Both the position numbers and the translations under genes were made by a program. Positions 57,234-64,000 of a stretch of DNA of 64,000 bases are shown here, piece after piece. The notes under the pieces were generated by a model. That model was not told the DNA's origin, ran no database searches, and saw only the letters and a list, made by a program, of their open reading frames with translations. The stretch's first letter is position 1. Each line of letters begins with the position of its first letter. This stretch comes from Antarctobacter aquimaris (GTDB lineage: Bacteria; Pseudomonadota; Alphaproteobacteria; Rhodobacterales; Rhodobacteraceae), in the NCBI RefSeq assembly GCF_900184945.1, contig NZ_FXYF01000003.1, forward strand, positions 62,001 through 126,000, in the 5' to 3' direction.

Positions 57234-58934
57234 ATGCCCTATCGTGCCCCTCTCGAGTCGTACATGAAGCTGCTGAACGACGTTGTCGGATACGACCAGG
57301 TCGCCGGGACCGGGAGGTTCGCCGAGGCAACGCCCGACACGGTGGCGGCCATCCTCGGCGAGGCCGGCAAGCTGTGCGAAGAGGTCCTGTCGCCGCTCCA
57401 GCGCAACGGCGACCTTGACCCGGCGCGGCTGGAGAACGGGGTGGTGCGGACCTCGAAGGGGTTTGCCGAAGGCTATCGCGCGCTGGCCGAGGGTGGCTGG
57501 ATCGCCACCTCGGCGCCCGAAGCCTACGGCGGCATGGGCCTGCCGCTGACCGTGACGACGCTGGTCAACGAGATGGAAAGCGGCGCTTGCCTGGCCTTGC
57601 AGCTGAACCCGTTGATGACCCAGGGCCAGATCGACGCGCTGGACCACCACGCCAGCGACGAGATCAAGGCGCTGTACCTGCCGCACCTGGTCAGCGGCGC
57701 CTGGTCCGGCACCATGAACCTGACCGAGCCGCAGGCAGGATCGGACGTGGGCGCGCTGACCACGAAGGCAGAGCCGAACGGCGACGGCACCTACGCGATC
57801 ACCGGGCAGAAGATCTACATTTCCTGGGGCGACAACGATTTTACCGAGAACGTCTGCCACCTGGTGCTGGCGCGTTTGCCGGACGGCGTGCCGGGGACCA
57901 AGGGCATCAGTCTGTTCCTGGTGCCCAAGCTGATTCCGGACGCCGATGGCCGCCCCGGCGTGGCAAACAGCCTCAAGGTGGTCAGCCTCGAGCACAAGGT
58001 GGGGCTGCACGGCTCGCCGACCTGCGTGATGTCCTACGAGGGCGCGACCGGCTGGCTGATCGGCGCGCCGCATGACGGGATGCGCGCCATGTTTACCATG
58101 ATGAACAACGCCCGCCTCGGCGTGGGCGTGCAGGGCATCGGCGTGGCCGAGGGCGCCTACCAGCACGCGCTGGCCTATGCGCAGGAGCGCACGCAGGGCC
58201 GGTCGCCCGAGGGGTCGATCATCGGCCACGCCGACGTGCGCCGGATGCTGGCCACGATGAAGGCCGAGATCCACGCCGCGCGGGCGATCGCGCTGTCGCT
58301 GGCGGTGGCGATCGACATGGAGCGGGCCACCGGCGGTGCGGAGTGGCGGGCGCGGGCGGCGCTGCTGACGCCCATCGCCAAGGCCTTTGGCACCGAGACC
58401 GGGATCCGGGTTTCCAACACCGGCATGCAGGTGTTCGGCGGCATGGGCTACGTCGAGGAGAGCGGCGCGGCGCAGTACCTGCGCGACGTGCGGGTGACGG
58501 CGATCTACGAGGGCACCAACGGCATCCAGGCGATGGATCTGGTAGGCCGCAAGATGATGGATGGCGGCGAGGCGATCCACGCCCTGCTGGACGAGATCGA
58601 GACCAGCGCCGAGGCCGCGCGCGCAACCCTGCCGGGGCTGGCCGAGCCGGTCTGGCAGGCCGCCGAATCGCTGCGCGAGACGACCGAGGCACTGGTCGCC
58701 CGCGACCCTGCCGCCCGCTTTGGCGGGGCGGTGCCCTACCTGATGGGCTTTGCCCACGTGCTGGGCGCGCATTTCCACCTGCGCGCGGCGCTGGCCGATC
58801 CGGGCGGCCCGGGTGAACGGCTGGCGGCCTTCTATATCCGCCGGCTGCTGCCTGCCCATATCGGGCTGCTGGGAGAGGCAAAGGCCGATCCCGCCTCGCT
58901 GCGCGATCTGCGGACCGAAGACCTGGTGGCGTGA
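57234..58934 (+). CDS. Acyl-CoA dehydrogenase, long (C-terminal-domain) type, DmdC-like
   Basis: The 566-aa protein has the usual ACAD N-, middle- and C-domains plus the ~100-residue C-terminal extension found in DmdC and related enzymes. The start MPYRAPLESYMKLLNDVVGY and the region LTEPQAGSDVGALTTKA, then GQKIYISWGDNDF, are very like roseobacter methylmercaptopropionyl-CoA dehydrogenases. The catalytic Glu is expected in YEGTNGIQAMDLV. An AGGAG lies before the ATG. DMSP catabolism is plausible, but dmdB and dmdD are not adjacent and other acyl-CoAs are possible. Confidence 0.88.
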   Translation: MPYRAPLESYMKLLNDVVGYDQVAGTGRFAEATPDTVAAILGEAGKLCEEVLSPLQRNGDLDPARLENGVVRTSKGFAEGYRALAEGGWIATSAPEAYGGMGLPLTVTTLVNEMESGACLALQLNPLMTQGQIDALDHHASDEIKALYLPHLVSGAWSGTMNLTEPQAGSDVGALTTKAEPNGDGTYAITGQKIYISWGDNDFTENVCHLVLARLPDGVPGTKGISLFLVPKLIPDADGRPGVANSLKVVSLEHKVGLHGSPTCVMSYEGATGWLIGAPHDGMRAMFTMMNNARLGVGVQGIGVAEGAYQHALAYAQERTQGRSPEGSIIGHADVRRMLATMKAEIHAARAIALSLAVAIDMERATGGAEWRARAALLTPIAKAFGTETGIRVSNTGMQVFGGMGYVEESGAAQYLRDVRVTAIYEGTNGIQAMDLVGRKMMDGGEAIHALLDEIETSAEAARATLPGLAEPVWQAAESLRETTEALVARDPAARFGGAVPYLMGFAHVLGAHFHLRAALADPGGPGERLAAFYIRRLLPAHIGLLGEAKADPASLRDLRTEDLVA

Positions 58935-59974
58935 TGGACGGCTGCGCGCAGACGATCCGCTATCCCTGGGAAGCGCCGCCCGAACCGGGGACTGCCACCG
59001 AGCTGGCCGAGGGTCTGCTATGGATGCGGCTGCCGCTGCCGATGAAGCTGGACCACGTCAACGTCTACGCGCTGGACGATGGCGATGGCTGGACCGTGGT
59101 GGACACCGGCTTTGCATCGAAGAAATCGCGCGCGATCTGGGAGGCGCTGTTGTCCGGCCCGCTGAAGGGCAAGCCGGTGCGCCGTGTCGTGGTCACGCAT
59201 CACCACCCCGATCACATGGGGTTGGCGGGCTGGTTCCAGACCGCACACGGTGCCGAACTGGTGACGACGCGCACCGCCTGGCTGTTTGCGCGGATGTTGC
59301 AGCTGGACGCGCAGGACCGACCGGCCGAGGAGACGCTGGCCTACTGGCGCGCGGCGGGGATGGACCCGGCGATCCTGGCCGAGCGAATGCAGGAACGGCC
59401 CTTCAACTTTGCCGATTGCGTGGCGCCGATGCCGCTGGGGTTCAGCCGCATCCGGCAGGGCGACAGCCTGCGCGCGGGCGGGCGGACCTGGGACGTGCAC
59501 ATCGGCAACGGCCACGCGCCGGAGCACGCGACCCTGTGGTCGCGCGACGACGACCTCGTGCTGTCGGGCGACCAGATCCTGCCTTCGATCAGCTCCAACC
59601 TGGGCGTCTACGCGACCGAACCGGAGGCCGATCCGGTGGGCGAATGGCTTGAGGCCTGCGAGCGGCTGTCGACGCTGGCGCGGTCCGGGCACCTGGTCAT
59701 GGGCGGGCACAAGCTGCCGTTCACCGGCCTGGGCGCGCGGATGACCCAGTTGATCGAGAATCACCACGGCGCGCTGGAGCGGCTGCATGCGCACCTGGCC
59801 ACGCCGCAAACCGCGGGCGACTGTTTTGCGCCCTTGTTCAAGCGCAGGATCTGGGCGGGCGAATACGGGCTGGCGCTGGTCGAATCGATGGCCCACTGCC
59901 TGCACCTCTGGCACGACGGCCGCGCCACCCGCATGCGGCGCGAGGACGGGGCCTGGCTGTTCCAGGCGGTCTGA
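58934..59974 (+). CDS. MBL-fold metallo-hydrolase
   Basis: The 346-aa protein has the metallo-beta-lactamase core with THHHPDHMG (HxHxDH), a GNGHAPEH His, and the SGDQILPS Asp, the full dinuclear metal site of this superfamily; a C-terminal helical extension follows. The ATG at 58934 shares one base with the dehydrogenase stop (TGATG); a GTG three bases upstream is an alternative. Coupling suggests a thioesterase-like or hydrolase step acting with the acyl-CoA dehydrogenase, which is inference. Confidence 0.88.
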   Translation: MDGCAQTIRYPWEAPPEPGTATELAEGLLWMRLPLPMKLDHVNVYALDDGDGWTVVDTGFASKKSRAIWEALLSGPLKGKPVRRVVVTHHHPDHMGLAGWFQTAHGAELVTTRTAWLFARMLQLDAQDRPAEETLAYWRAAGMDPAILAERMQERPFNFADCVAPMPLGFSRIRQGDSLRAGGRTWDVHIGNGHAPEHATLWSRDDDLVLSGDQILPSISSNLGVYATEPEADPVGEWLEACERLSTLARSGHLVMGGHKLPFTGLGARMTQLIENHHGALERLHAHLATPQTAGDCFAPLFKRRIWAGEYGLALVESMAHCLHLWHDGRATRMRREDGAWLFQAV

Positions 59975-60096
59975 CCGCAACGACAAACGTGCGTGACCCG
60001 CGACATAACGGCCACCCGCCAAAGCGTGACAGGGGCGCGGAATTGCGCTAACCCATCCCGGAACGCATTCACAGAACAGGCCGCAGGACCAAAGAC

Positions 60097-60231
60097 ATGG
60101 CTGAGCACAAGCACGGTAGCATGGACGTCTCCACGCAGGAAAAGACCTTCGAAGGCTTCATCAATTTCGTGATCCGCGCGATCCTGGTGATCCTCGCGCT
60201 GGTCATCTTCATGGCGGTTTTCAATTCCTGA
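60097..60231 (+). CDS. aa3-type cytochrome c oxidase subunit IV microprotein
   Basis: This 44-aa protein starts MAEHKHGSMDVSTQEKTFEG and has one TM helix (FVIRAILVILALVIFMAVF). This is the characteristic short subunit IV of alphaproteobacterial aa3 oxidases, which is too small for most gene finders. An AGGACCAAAG purine stretch precedes the ATG. The catalytic oxidase subunits are not in the window, so the gene stands apart from its complex, as is usual for this subunit. Confidence 0.85.
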   Translation: MAEHKHGSMDVSTQEKTFEGFINFVIRAILVILALVIFMAVFNS

Positions 60232-60268
60232 GGCCGGGCCTCCGGTGGACCGCAGGTGGAGTAGGGCG

Positions 60269-60907
60269 ATGAACCGTCGAGCCGTCTTTGCGTCGATGGG
60301 CGCGACTGTTTTTGTGGCCGGTTGCGGCGGCAACATCTCGGGACGCGATGCGTCCGCAGAGGAAGTCGCGCGGGCTGTCTATCGCCACGATGGCCCGCCC
60401 GAGATCGTCCTCTACACCATGATCAACAACCGCACCGGTTCGGGCGCGCATTCGGCCATGCTGATCAACGCGCCGTCGCAGCGGGTGATCTACGATCCGG
60501 CCGGGAACGTCCGGTTCAACGGCGTGCCCGAGATCGGTGATGTGCTTTACGGCATCACGCCGACCGCGCGGGTGCATTTCGAAAGCGCGCATGCCCGCAG
60601 CACCTACCGGGTGCGCATCCTCAGCCGGCCGGTGTCCGGCGAAGTGGCCGAACAGGCGCTGCGCATGGTGCAGGCCCAGGGCGCCGTGGGACCTGCGCTG
60701 TGTTCAAACGCGGTGGCCGTCATACTGCGCAAGCTGCCGGGCTTCGAGGGGCTCAGCAGCAGCTGGTTCCCGAACAAGCTGGCCGATTCCTTTGCCCGCC
60801 TGCCCGGCGTGACCGAGCGCGTGCTGCGCGAGGACGACAGCGACGACAAGGAAGCCGCCATCGCCGAGCTTCAGGGCAAGCAAGCGCAGACCCGGCAGGG
60901 GCAGTAG
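60269..60907 (+). CDS. Putative lipoprotein, 212 aa
   Basis: The start MNRRAVFASMGATVFVAGCGG has a lipobox (FVAGC), so the mature protein should be anchored to the outer or inner membrane. The body (VLYTMINNRTGSGAHSAMLINAPSQ, then GNVRFNGVPEIGDVLYGITP) is alpha/beta and resembles papain-like or NlpC-type periplasmic proteins in its His-Ser region, with LCSNAVA as a possible cysteine site. I cannot assign a family with confidence. Confidence 0.75.
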   Translation: MNRRAVFASMGATVFVAGCGGNISGRDASAEEVARAVYRHDGPPEIVLYTMINNRTGSGAHSAMLINAPSQRVIYDPAGNVRFNGVPEIGDVLYGITPTARVHFESAHARSTYRVRILSRPVSGEVAEQALRMVQAQGAVGPALCSNAVAVILRKLPGFEGLSSSWFPNKLADSFARLPGVTERVLREDDSDDKEAAIAELQGKQAQTRQGQ

Positions 60908-60919
60908 ATTCGCCCGGTC

Positions 60920-61237
60920 TCAGACCGGCAGCCAGGCCCCCGCCAGCATCACCGCCGCGCCCGCGATCATCGCACCGTAAAGGCTTTTCCAGCCATAGCC
61001 CACCGCCAGCGCCGCCGCCGCCGCGGCCAGGCGAAGCGGATCGGTTTCGCCGCCCGTGGCGCTGGGCCAGACCACCAGCGGCGCGACCAGGGCGGGCATC
61101 ACCGCCACGGCGGTGTAGCGCAGGTGTCGCAGCAGCCAACCCGGCAGCGCCCGGTCGCCCACCAGCCCGAGAAAGACAAAGCGCAGCCCGAAGGACCCCA
61201 GCCCCATCAGCACGATGATCAGCCACAGGTCCTTCAT
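60920..61237 (-). CDS. azlD: AzlD-family branched-chain amino acid transport subunit
   Basis: This 105-aa protein with four hydrophobic segments pairs with AzlC for export of branched-chain amino acids or azaleucine. It shows the family segment LRYTAVAVMPALVAPLVVWP. It is co-translated with azlC (ATGA at 61234-61237). Convergent with the lipoprotein gene. Confidence 0.9.
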   Translation of the reverse strand: MKDLWLIIVLMGLGSFGLRFVFLGLVGDRALPGWLLRHLRYTAVAVMPALVAPLVVWPSATGGETDPLRLAAAAAALAVGYGWKSLYGAMIAGAAVMLAGAWLPV

Positions 61238-61959
61238 GCGCCCGGCCTCCGGTCCGCGGGCAGGCCCGACCGCCGCTCCACCTCGGCCCCCGCCATCATG
61301 CCCGCCAGCGCGCCGACGATGAGGCCAAGGTTGTACGGCAGTCCGGCAAAACCCAGCGCCATGAGCGCCGCCACCAGCGCCGCGACCCGATGCGCGCCGG
61401 TGCGCAGGCCCGGGGCGAACAGCGCGATGAAGGCGATGGGCACCGCGAAATCCAGCCCCAGTTCGGGCGGGATCGCCTGGCCCAGCCAGGCCCCCAGCGC
61501 GGTGAACAGATACCACGGGATGCAGGTCGGTGTGACGACGCCCATGAAATAGCCGAACTTCTGCGCCACGGTCAGCTGCGGATGCCGTTCGTATTCCAGG
61601 ATCGAGGCGGCATAGCTCTGATCGACCAGGAAATAGCCCACCATCACCCGTTTCCACAGCGGCAGCGGGCCGAGGTGCGGGGTGATCGAGGCGGAATACA
61701 TCGCCATCCGCAGGTTCACCGCCATGGCCGAGACCAGCACCACCAGCGTCGGCGTGTGGTCCTGCATCAGCTGGATCGCGGTGAACTGCGCCGCCCCGGC
61801 GATGACCACGACGGAAAAGCTGACCGCTTCGAAAAAGCTCAGCCCTGCATCGGTCGCCACCACTCCGAAGAGCAGCCCGAAAGGCCCCACCACCAGAAGG
61901 AAGGGCAGACCGTCCCGCAGTCCCCGCCAATAGCTTGACATCGCGCCTGTGCCGTCCAT
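61234..61959 (-). CDS. azlC: AzlC-family branched-chain amino acid permease
   Basis: The 241-aa protein has about eight hydrophobic segments and the AzlC signature PFLLVVGPFGLLFGVVA, SVVVIAGAAQFTAIQLM, then MYSASITPHL. Start MDGTGAMSSYWRGL; MSSYW at residue 7 is an alternative start. Forms a two-component exporter with AzlD. Confidence 0.92.
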   Translation of the reverse strand: MDGTGAMSSYWRGLRDGLPFLLVVGPFGLLFGVVATDAGLSFFEAVSFSVVVIAGAAQFTAIQLMQDHTPTLVVLVSAMAVNLRMAMYSASITPHLGPLPLWKRVMVGYFLVDQSYAASILEYERHPQLTVAQKFGYFMGVVTPTCIPWYLFTALGAWLGQAIPPELGLDFAVPIAFIALFAPGLRTGAHRVAALVAALMALGFAGLPYNLGLIVGALAGMMAGAEVERRSGLPADRRPGA

Positions 61960-62005
61960 GACTACAGCCTCACTTTGCCCGTCGCCTAACCAAGCGAGAC
62001 GCCCG

Positions 62006-62929
62006 ATGCAATCGCCTGCGGACCTGCCGCCCCATGACTTGCCCCGTAACCCGCCGAATGACCCCGCGTCCGACTACCTGATTGCCCCCGATCCGGCAGC
62101 CAACCGCCTGACCCGTGCCGTCAGCGGGCTGGACCACGAGGGCCGCGAGGTCGAGATCTCGGTGGTCGAGGAACGGCCGCTGACGATCTTCCTGAACCGG
62201 CAGGAGATCGTCACCGCCATGACCATCGGCGATTACCCCGAGTATCTGGCCATCGGTTTCCTGCGCAACCAGGGGATGCTGGCCGACGGCGAGCGGATCA
62301 CCGGCGTCGATTACGACGAGGAACTGGAGACGGTGGTGGTGCGCACGGCCTCGCAGACCACCTTCGAGGAGAAGGTGCAGAAGAAGACCCGCACCTCGGG
62401 CTGCGCGGTGGGGACGGTCTTTGGCGACATGATGGAGGGGTTGGAGCAGGTGGCGCTGCCGCAGGTCGAGGTGCGGACCTCCTGGCTTTACGCGCTGGCG
62501 CACCGGATCAACACGACGCCCTCGCTGTACCTGTCGGCCGGGGCGATCCATGGCACGGTGCTGTGCCAGAGGGACCGCCCGCTGGTCTACATGGAGGACG
62601 TCGGCCGGCATAACGCGGTGGACAAGATCGCCGGCTGGATGTTCCGCCACCAGGTATCGGCCGAGGACAAGATCCTCTACACCACCGGGCGCCTGACCTC
62701 GGAAATGGTGATCAAATGCGCGCTGATGGGCATCCCGGTGCTGGCCTCGCGCTCGGGCTTTACCGCCTGGGGGGTCGAGATCGCGCGACAGGTCGGGCTG
62801 ACCTGCATCGGGCGGATGCGCGGCAAGCGCTTTGTCTGCCTCAGCGGGGCGGAACGGCTGGTGCGGGACATGAACCCCGACGACGTCGTGGAGGAAGACC
62901 GCAAGTCGCGGCGGAAGAGCGCGGAATGA
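62006..62929 (+). CDS. fdhD: Formate dehydrogenase accessory sulfurtransferase FdhD
   Basis: This 307-aa protein transfers sulfur from IscS to the bis-MGD cofactor of formate dehydrogenase. It has SVVEERPLTIFLNRQEIVTAM, LAIGFLRNQG, MEDVGRHNAVDKIAGWM and SRSGFTAWGVEIARQVG. The active-site loop reads TRTSGCAVGT with a single Cys, where E. coli has CxxC; this single-Cys form is usual in Rhodobacterales as I recall. First gene of a cluster with mobA and mobB. Confidence 0.94.
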   Translation: MQSPADLPPHDLPRNPPNDPASDYLIAPDPAANRLTRAVSGLDHEGREVEISVVEERPLTIFLNRQEIVTAMTIGDYPEYLAIGFLRNQGMLADGERITGVDYDEELETVVVRTASQTTFEEKVQKKTRTSGCAVGTVFGDMMEGLEQVALPQVEVRTSWLYALAHRINTTPSLYLSAGAIHGTVLCQRDRPLVYMEDVGRHNAVDKIAGWMFRHQVSAEDKILYTTGRLTSEMVIKCALMGIPVLASRSGFTAWGVEIARQVGLTCIGRMRGKRFVCLSGAERLVRDMNPDDVVEEDRKSRRKSAE

Positions 62930-62936
62930 GCCGGGC

Positions 62937-63000
62937 GCAAGAATTTTCCAAAATTCTTGCAAATTCCGTGAGCGGAATTTGGTCCGCCCCGTGTGGGCGG
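62937..63000. repeat. Three perfect hairpins in tandem between fdhD and mobA
   Basis: Hairpin 1: GCAAGAATTTT (62937-62947) with AAAATTCTTGC (62950-62960), 2-nt loop. Hairpin 2: AAATTCCG (62961-62968) with CGGAATTT (62973-62980), 4-nt loop. Hairpin 3: CCGCCC (62984-62989) with GGGCGG (62995-63000), 5-nt loop. The block is the whole intergenic space; its AT-rich first two stems contrast with the surrounding GC. Confidence 0.85.
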
Positions 63001-63008
63001 TTGCTGCC

Positions 63009-63638
63009 ATGACCGCGCCGGCCGGTGTGATCCTGGCTGGTGGTCTCGCCACGCGCATGGGCGGCGGCGACAAGGCGCTCTTGCCGCTGGGCGGGCGGCC
63101 CTTGCTGGCGCACGTGATGGAGCGCCTCGGGCCGCAGGTGACGGGCATGGTGCTGAACGCCAACGGCGATCCGGCCCGCTTCGCCTCCTTCGGGCTGCCG
63201 GTGCGGGCGGATTCCATTGCCGGTTTTCCCGGGCCGCTGGCCGGGGTGCTGGCCGGGCTCGACTGGGCGGCCGAGCAGGGGGCCGAAACCCTGGTCAGCG
63301 TCGCCGCCGACACGCCGTTCTTTCCCGCCGATCTCGCCGCGCGCCTGCTGAGCGCAGCCGACGGGCAGGCGGACCCGCTGGTGCTGGCCGCGACCGAGGG
63401 CGATGCCGAGACGAAAAGCCGCTCGCGCTCGGGCCTGATCCGGCATCCCACCTTCGGCCTCTGGCCGGTGGCCCTGCGCGACGATCTGCGCGCGGCGCTG
63501 GCGGAGGGCCTCAAGAAGGTGGTTCTTTGGACCGACCGCCACGGCGGCCGCGAGGCGGTGTTTCCCGCCGTGCCCTTCGACCCCTTTTTCAACGTCAACA
63601 CGCCAGAGGACCTGGCGCAGGCGGAGGACCTGTTGTGA
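63009..63638 (+). CDS. mobA: Molybdenum cofactor guanylyltransferase
   Basis: This 209-aa nucleotidyltransferase makes molybdopterin guanine dinucleotide from Mo-MPT and GTP. It carries the MobA signature LAGGLATRMGGGDKALLPLGG, then LVSVAADTPFFPADL, RHPTFGLWPV and FFNVNTPEDLAQAE. The ATG at 63009 follows the third hairpin by 8 bp. The upstream GTG-type in-frame extension is less likely because it crosses the hairpins. Coupled to mobB by a GTGA overlap. Confidence 0.94.
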   Translation: MTAPAGVILAGGLATRMGGGDKALLPLGGRPLLAHVMERLGPQVTGMVLNANGDPARFASFGLPVRADSIAGFPGPLAGVLAGLDWAAEQGAETLVSVAADTPFFPADLAARLLSAADGQADPLVLAATEGDAETKSRSRSGLIRHPTFGLWPVALRDDLRAALAEGLKKVVLWTDRHGGREAVFPAVPFDPFFNVNTPEDLAQAEDLL

Positions 63639-64000
63639 GACTCTACGGTGTGATCGGCTGGAAGAACGCGGGCAAGACCGGGCTGATGGAGCGCCTGGTG
63701 CGCGAGATCACCGGGCGCGGCCTGACCGTGAGCACGGTCAAGCACACGCATCATTCCTTTGACGTGGACCAGCCGGGCAAGGACAGTTGGCGGCACCGCA
63801 ACGCGGGCGCCTCCGAGGTGATCCTTGCCTCGCGCAACCGCGTGGCGCACATGATCGAGATGCGCGACGCGCCGGAACTGCGCCTGGACCAGCTGCTGGC
63901 GCGGTTGGCGCCGGTCGACCTTGTGCTGGTCGAGGGCTACAAGCGCGAAAGCCACCCCAAGATCGAGGCCTTTCGTGCCGGGACGGGCAACCCGCTGATC
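63635..64000 (+). CDS. mobB: Molybdopterin-guanine dinucleotide biosynthesis protein MobB (partial)
   Basis: A GTG start at 63635 overlaps the mobA stop. The visible 122 residues include the P-loop GWKNAGKTGLMERLVREI, VKHTHHSFDVDQPGKDSWRH and LVEGYKRESHPKIE, typical of this GTPase that assists MobA. The gene runs off the window, and the rest of the molybdenum cluster (moeA and others) would be expected beyond. Confidence 0.92.
   Translation, partial: MRLYGVIGWKNAGKTGLMERLVREITGRGLTVSTVKHTHHSFDVDQPGKDSWRHRNAGASEVILASRNRVAHMIEMRDAPELRLDQLLARLAPVDLVLVEGYKRESHPKIEAFRAGTGNPLI

Noticed and set aside
1-64000. Search by eye for a CRISPR array
   Set aside because: No regularly spaced repeat-spacer pattern is present; the only clustered repeats are the short iterons at 6.7-6.9 kb.

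Overview
The window is high-GC alphaproteobacterial DNA, most likely from the family Rhodobacteraceae (roseobacter group). The evidence is the gene content: an aa3-type oxidase subunit IV microprotein, a single-cysteine FdhD beside mobA/mobB, a pyrB operon carrying a zinc-less dihydroorotase homologue, DUF2924/serine-recombinase cassettes, and phage proteins of types common in this family. The assignment is an inference from protein families, not from a marker gene.

Positions 1 to about 21.5 kb are an integrated prophage or phage-derived element. Its left end lies outside the window, and the terminase large subunit runs off the edge. A long minus-strand early operon holds, in transcription order, an unknown regulator-like protein, a small HTH protein, two unknowns, a Sak4-like RecA ATPase, a possible ssDNA-binding protein, an SF2 helicase, a DUF6511-type zinc protein, a Cas4/AddB-like Fe-S nuclease and a primase-helicase. 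After a 465-bp structured, iteron-rich gap (candidate origin) come a RuvC-like nuclease, a 65-aa microprotein, a DUF6362 protein, a ParB-methyltransferase fusion and a two-TM protein. Most junctions overlap by 1-4 bp (ATGA, GTGA or TGATG), so the block is translationally coupled. A divergent S24 repressor faces this operon at 15.6 kb. The integration module (72-aa protein, DUF2924, large serine recombinase, HTH protein) is at 19.1-21.5 kb.

Two AT-richer cargo slots interrupt the phage backbone. One holds a 223-aa orphan with an RNxxxH-type motif (2535-3206). The other holds an overlapping DUF262 plus HEPN-like gene pair (17246-18953), my best candidate for an undescribed or poorly described defence module. 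A metallophosphoesterase gene and tRNA-Ser(GGA) mark the transition to the chromosome.

From 23 kb to the end the genes are chromosomal: an iodotyrosine-deiodinase-like flavoprotein; capsule export genes (KpsE/KpsT types); an ArsR/ArsP-like pair with a palindromic operator; a UDG-like protein with SseB; a P1-family peptidase; two SDRs; a dipeptide-type ABC transporter operon that also encodes a fluoroacetate-dehalogenase-like hydrolase and a secreted ClpP-like protein; panB-panC; the operon pyrB-orf-orf-orf-pyrX-plsY; a type-4-like UDG with a LysE exporter; moaB; an RND efflux pair; a DsbD-alpha-like protein; YqgE; Sua5/TsaC; a DmdC-like acyl-CoA dehydrogenase with an MBL hydrolase; the oxidase subunit IV microprotein; a lipoprotein; azlCD; and fdhD-mobA-mobB.

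Repeats worth attention are a dispersed GC-rich element with a conserved tail (four copies, one translated into the N-terminus of an ABC ATPase), a 162-bp imperfect palindrome at 55973-56134, and three back-to-back perfect hairpins at 62937-63000. All functional calls come from reading motifs by eye; no database search was run.
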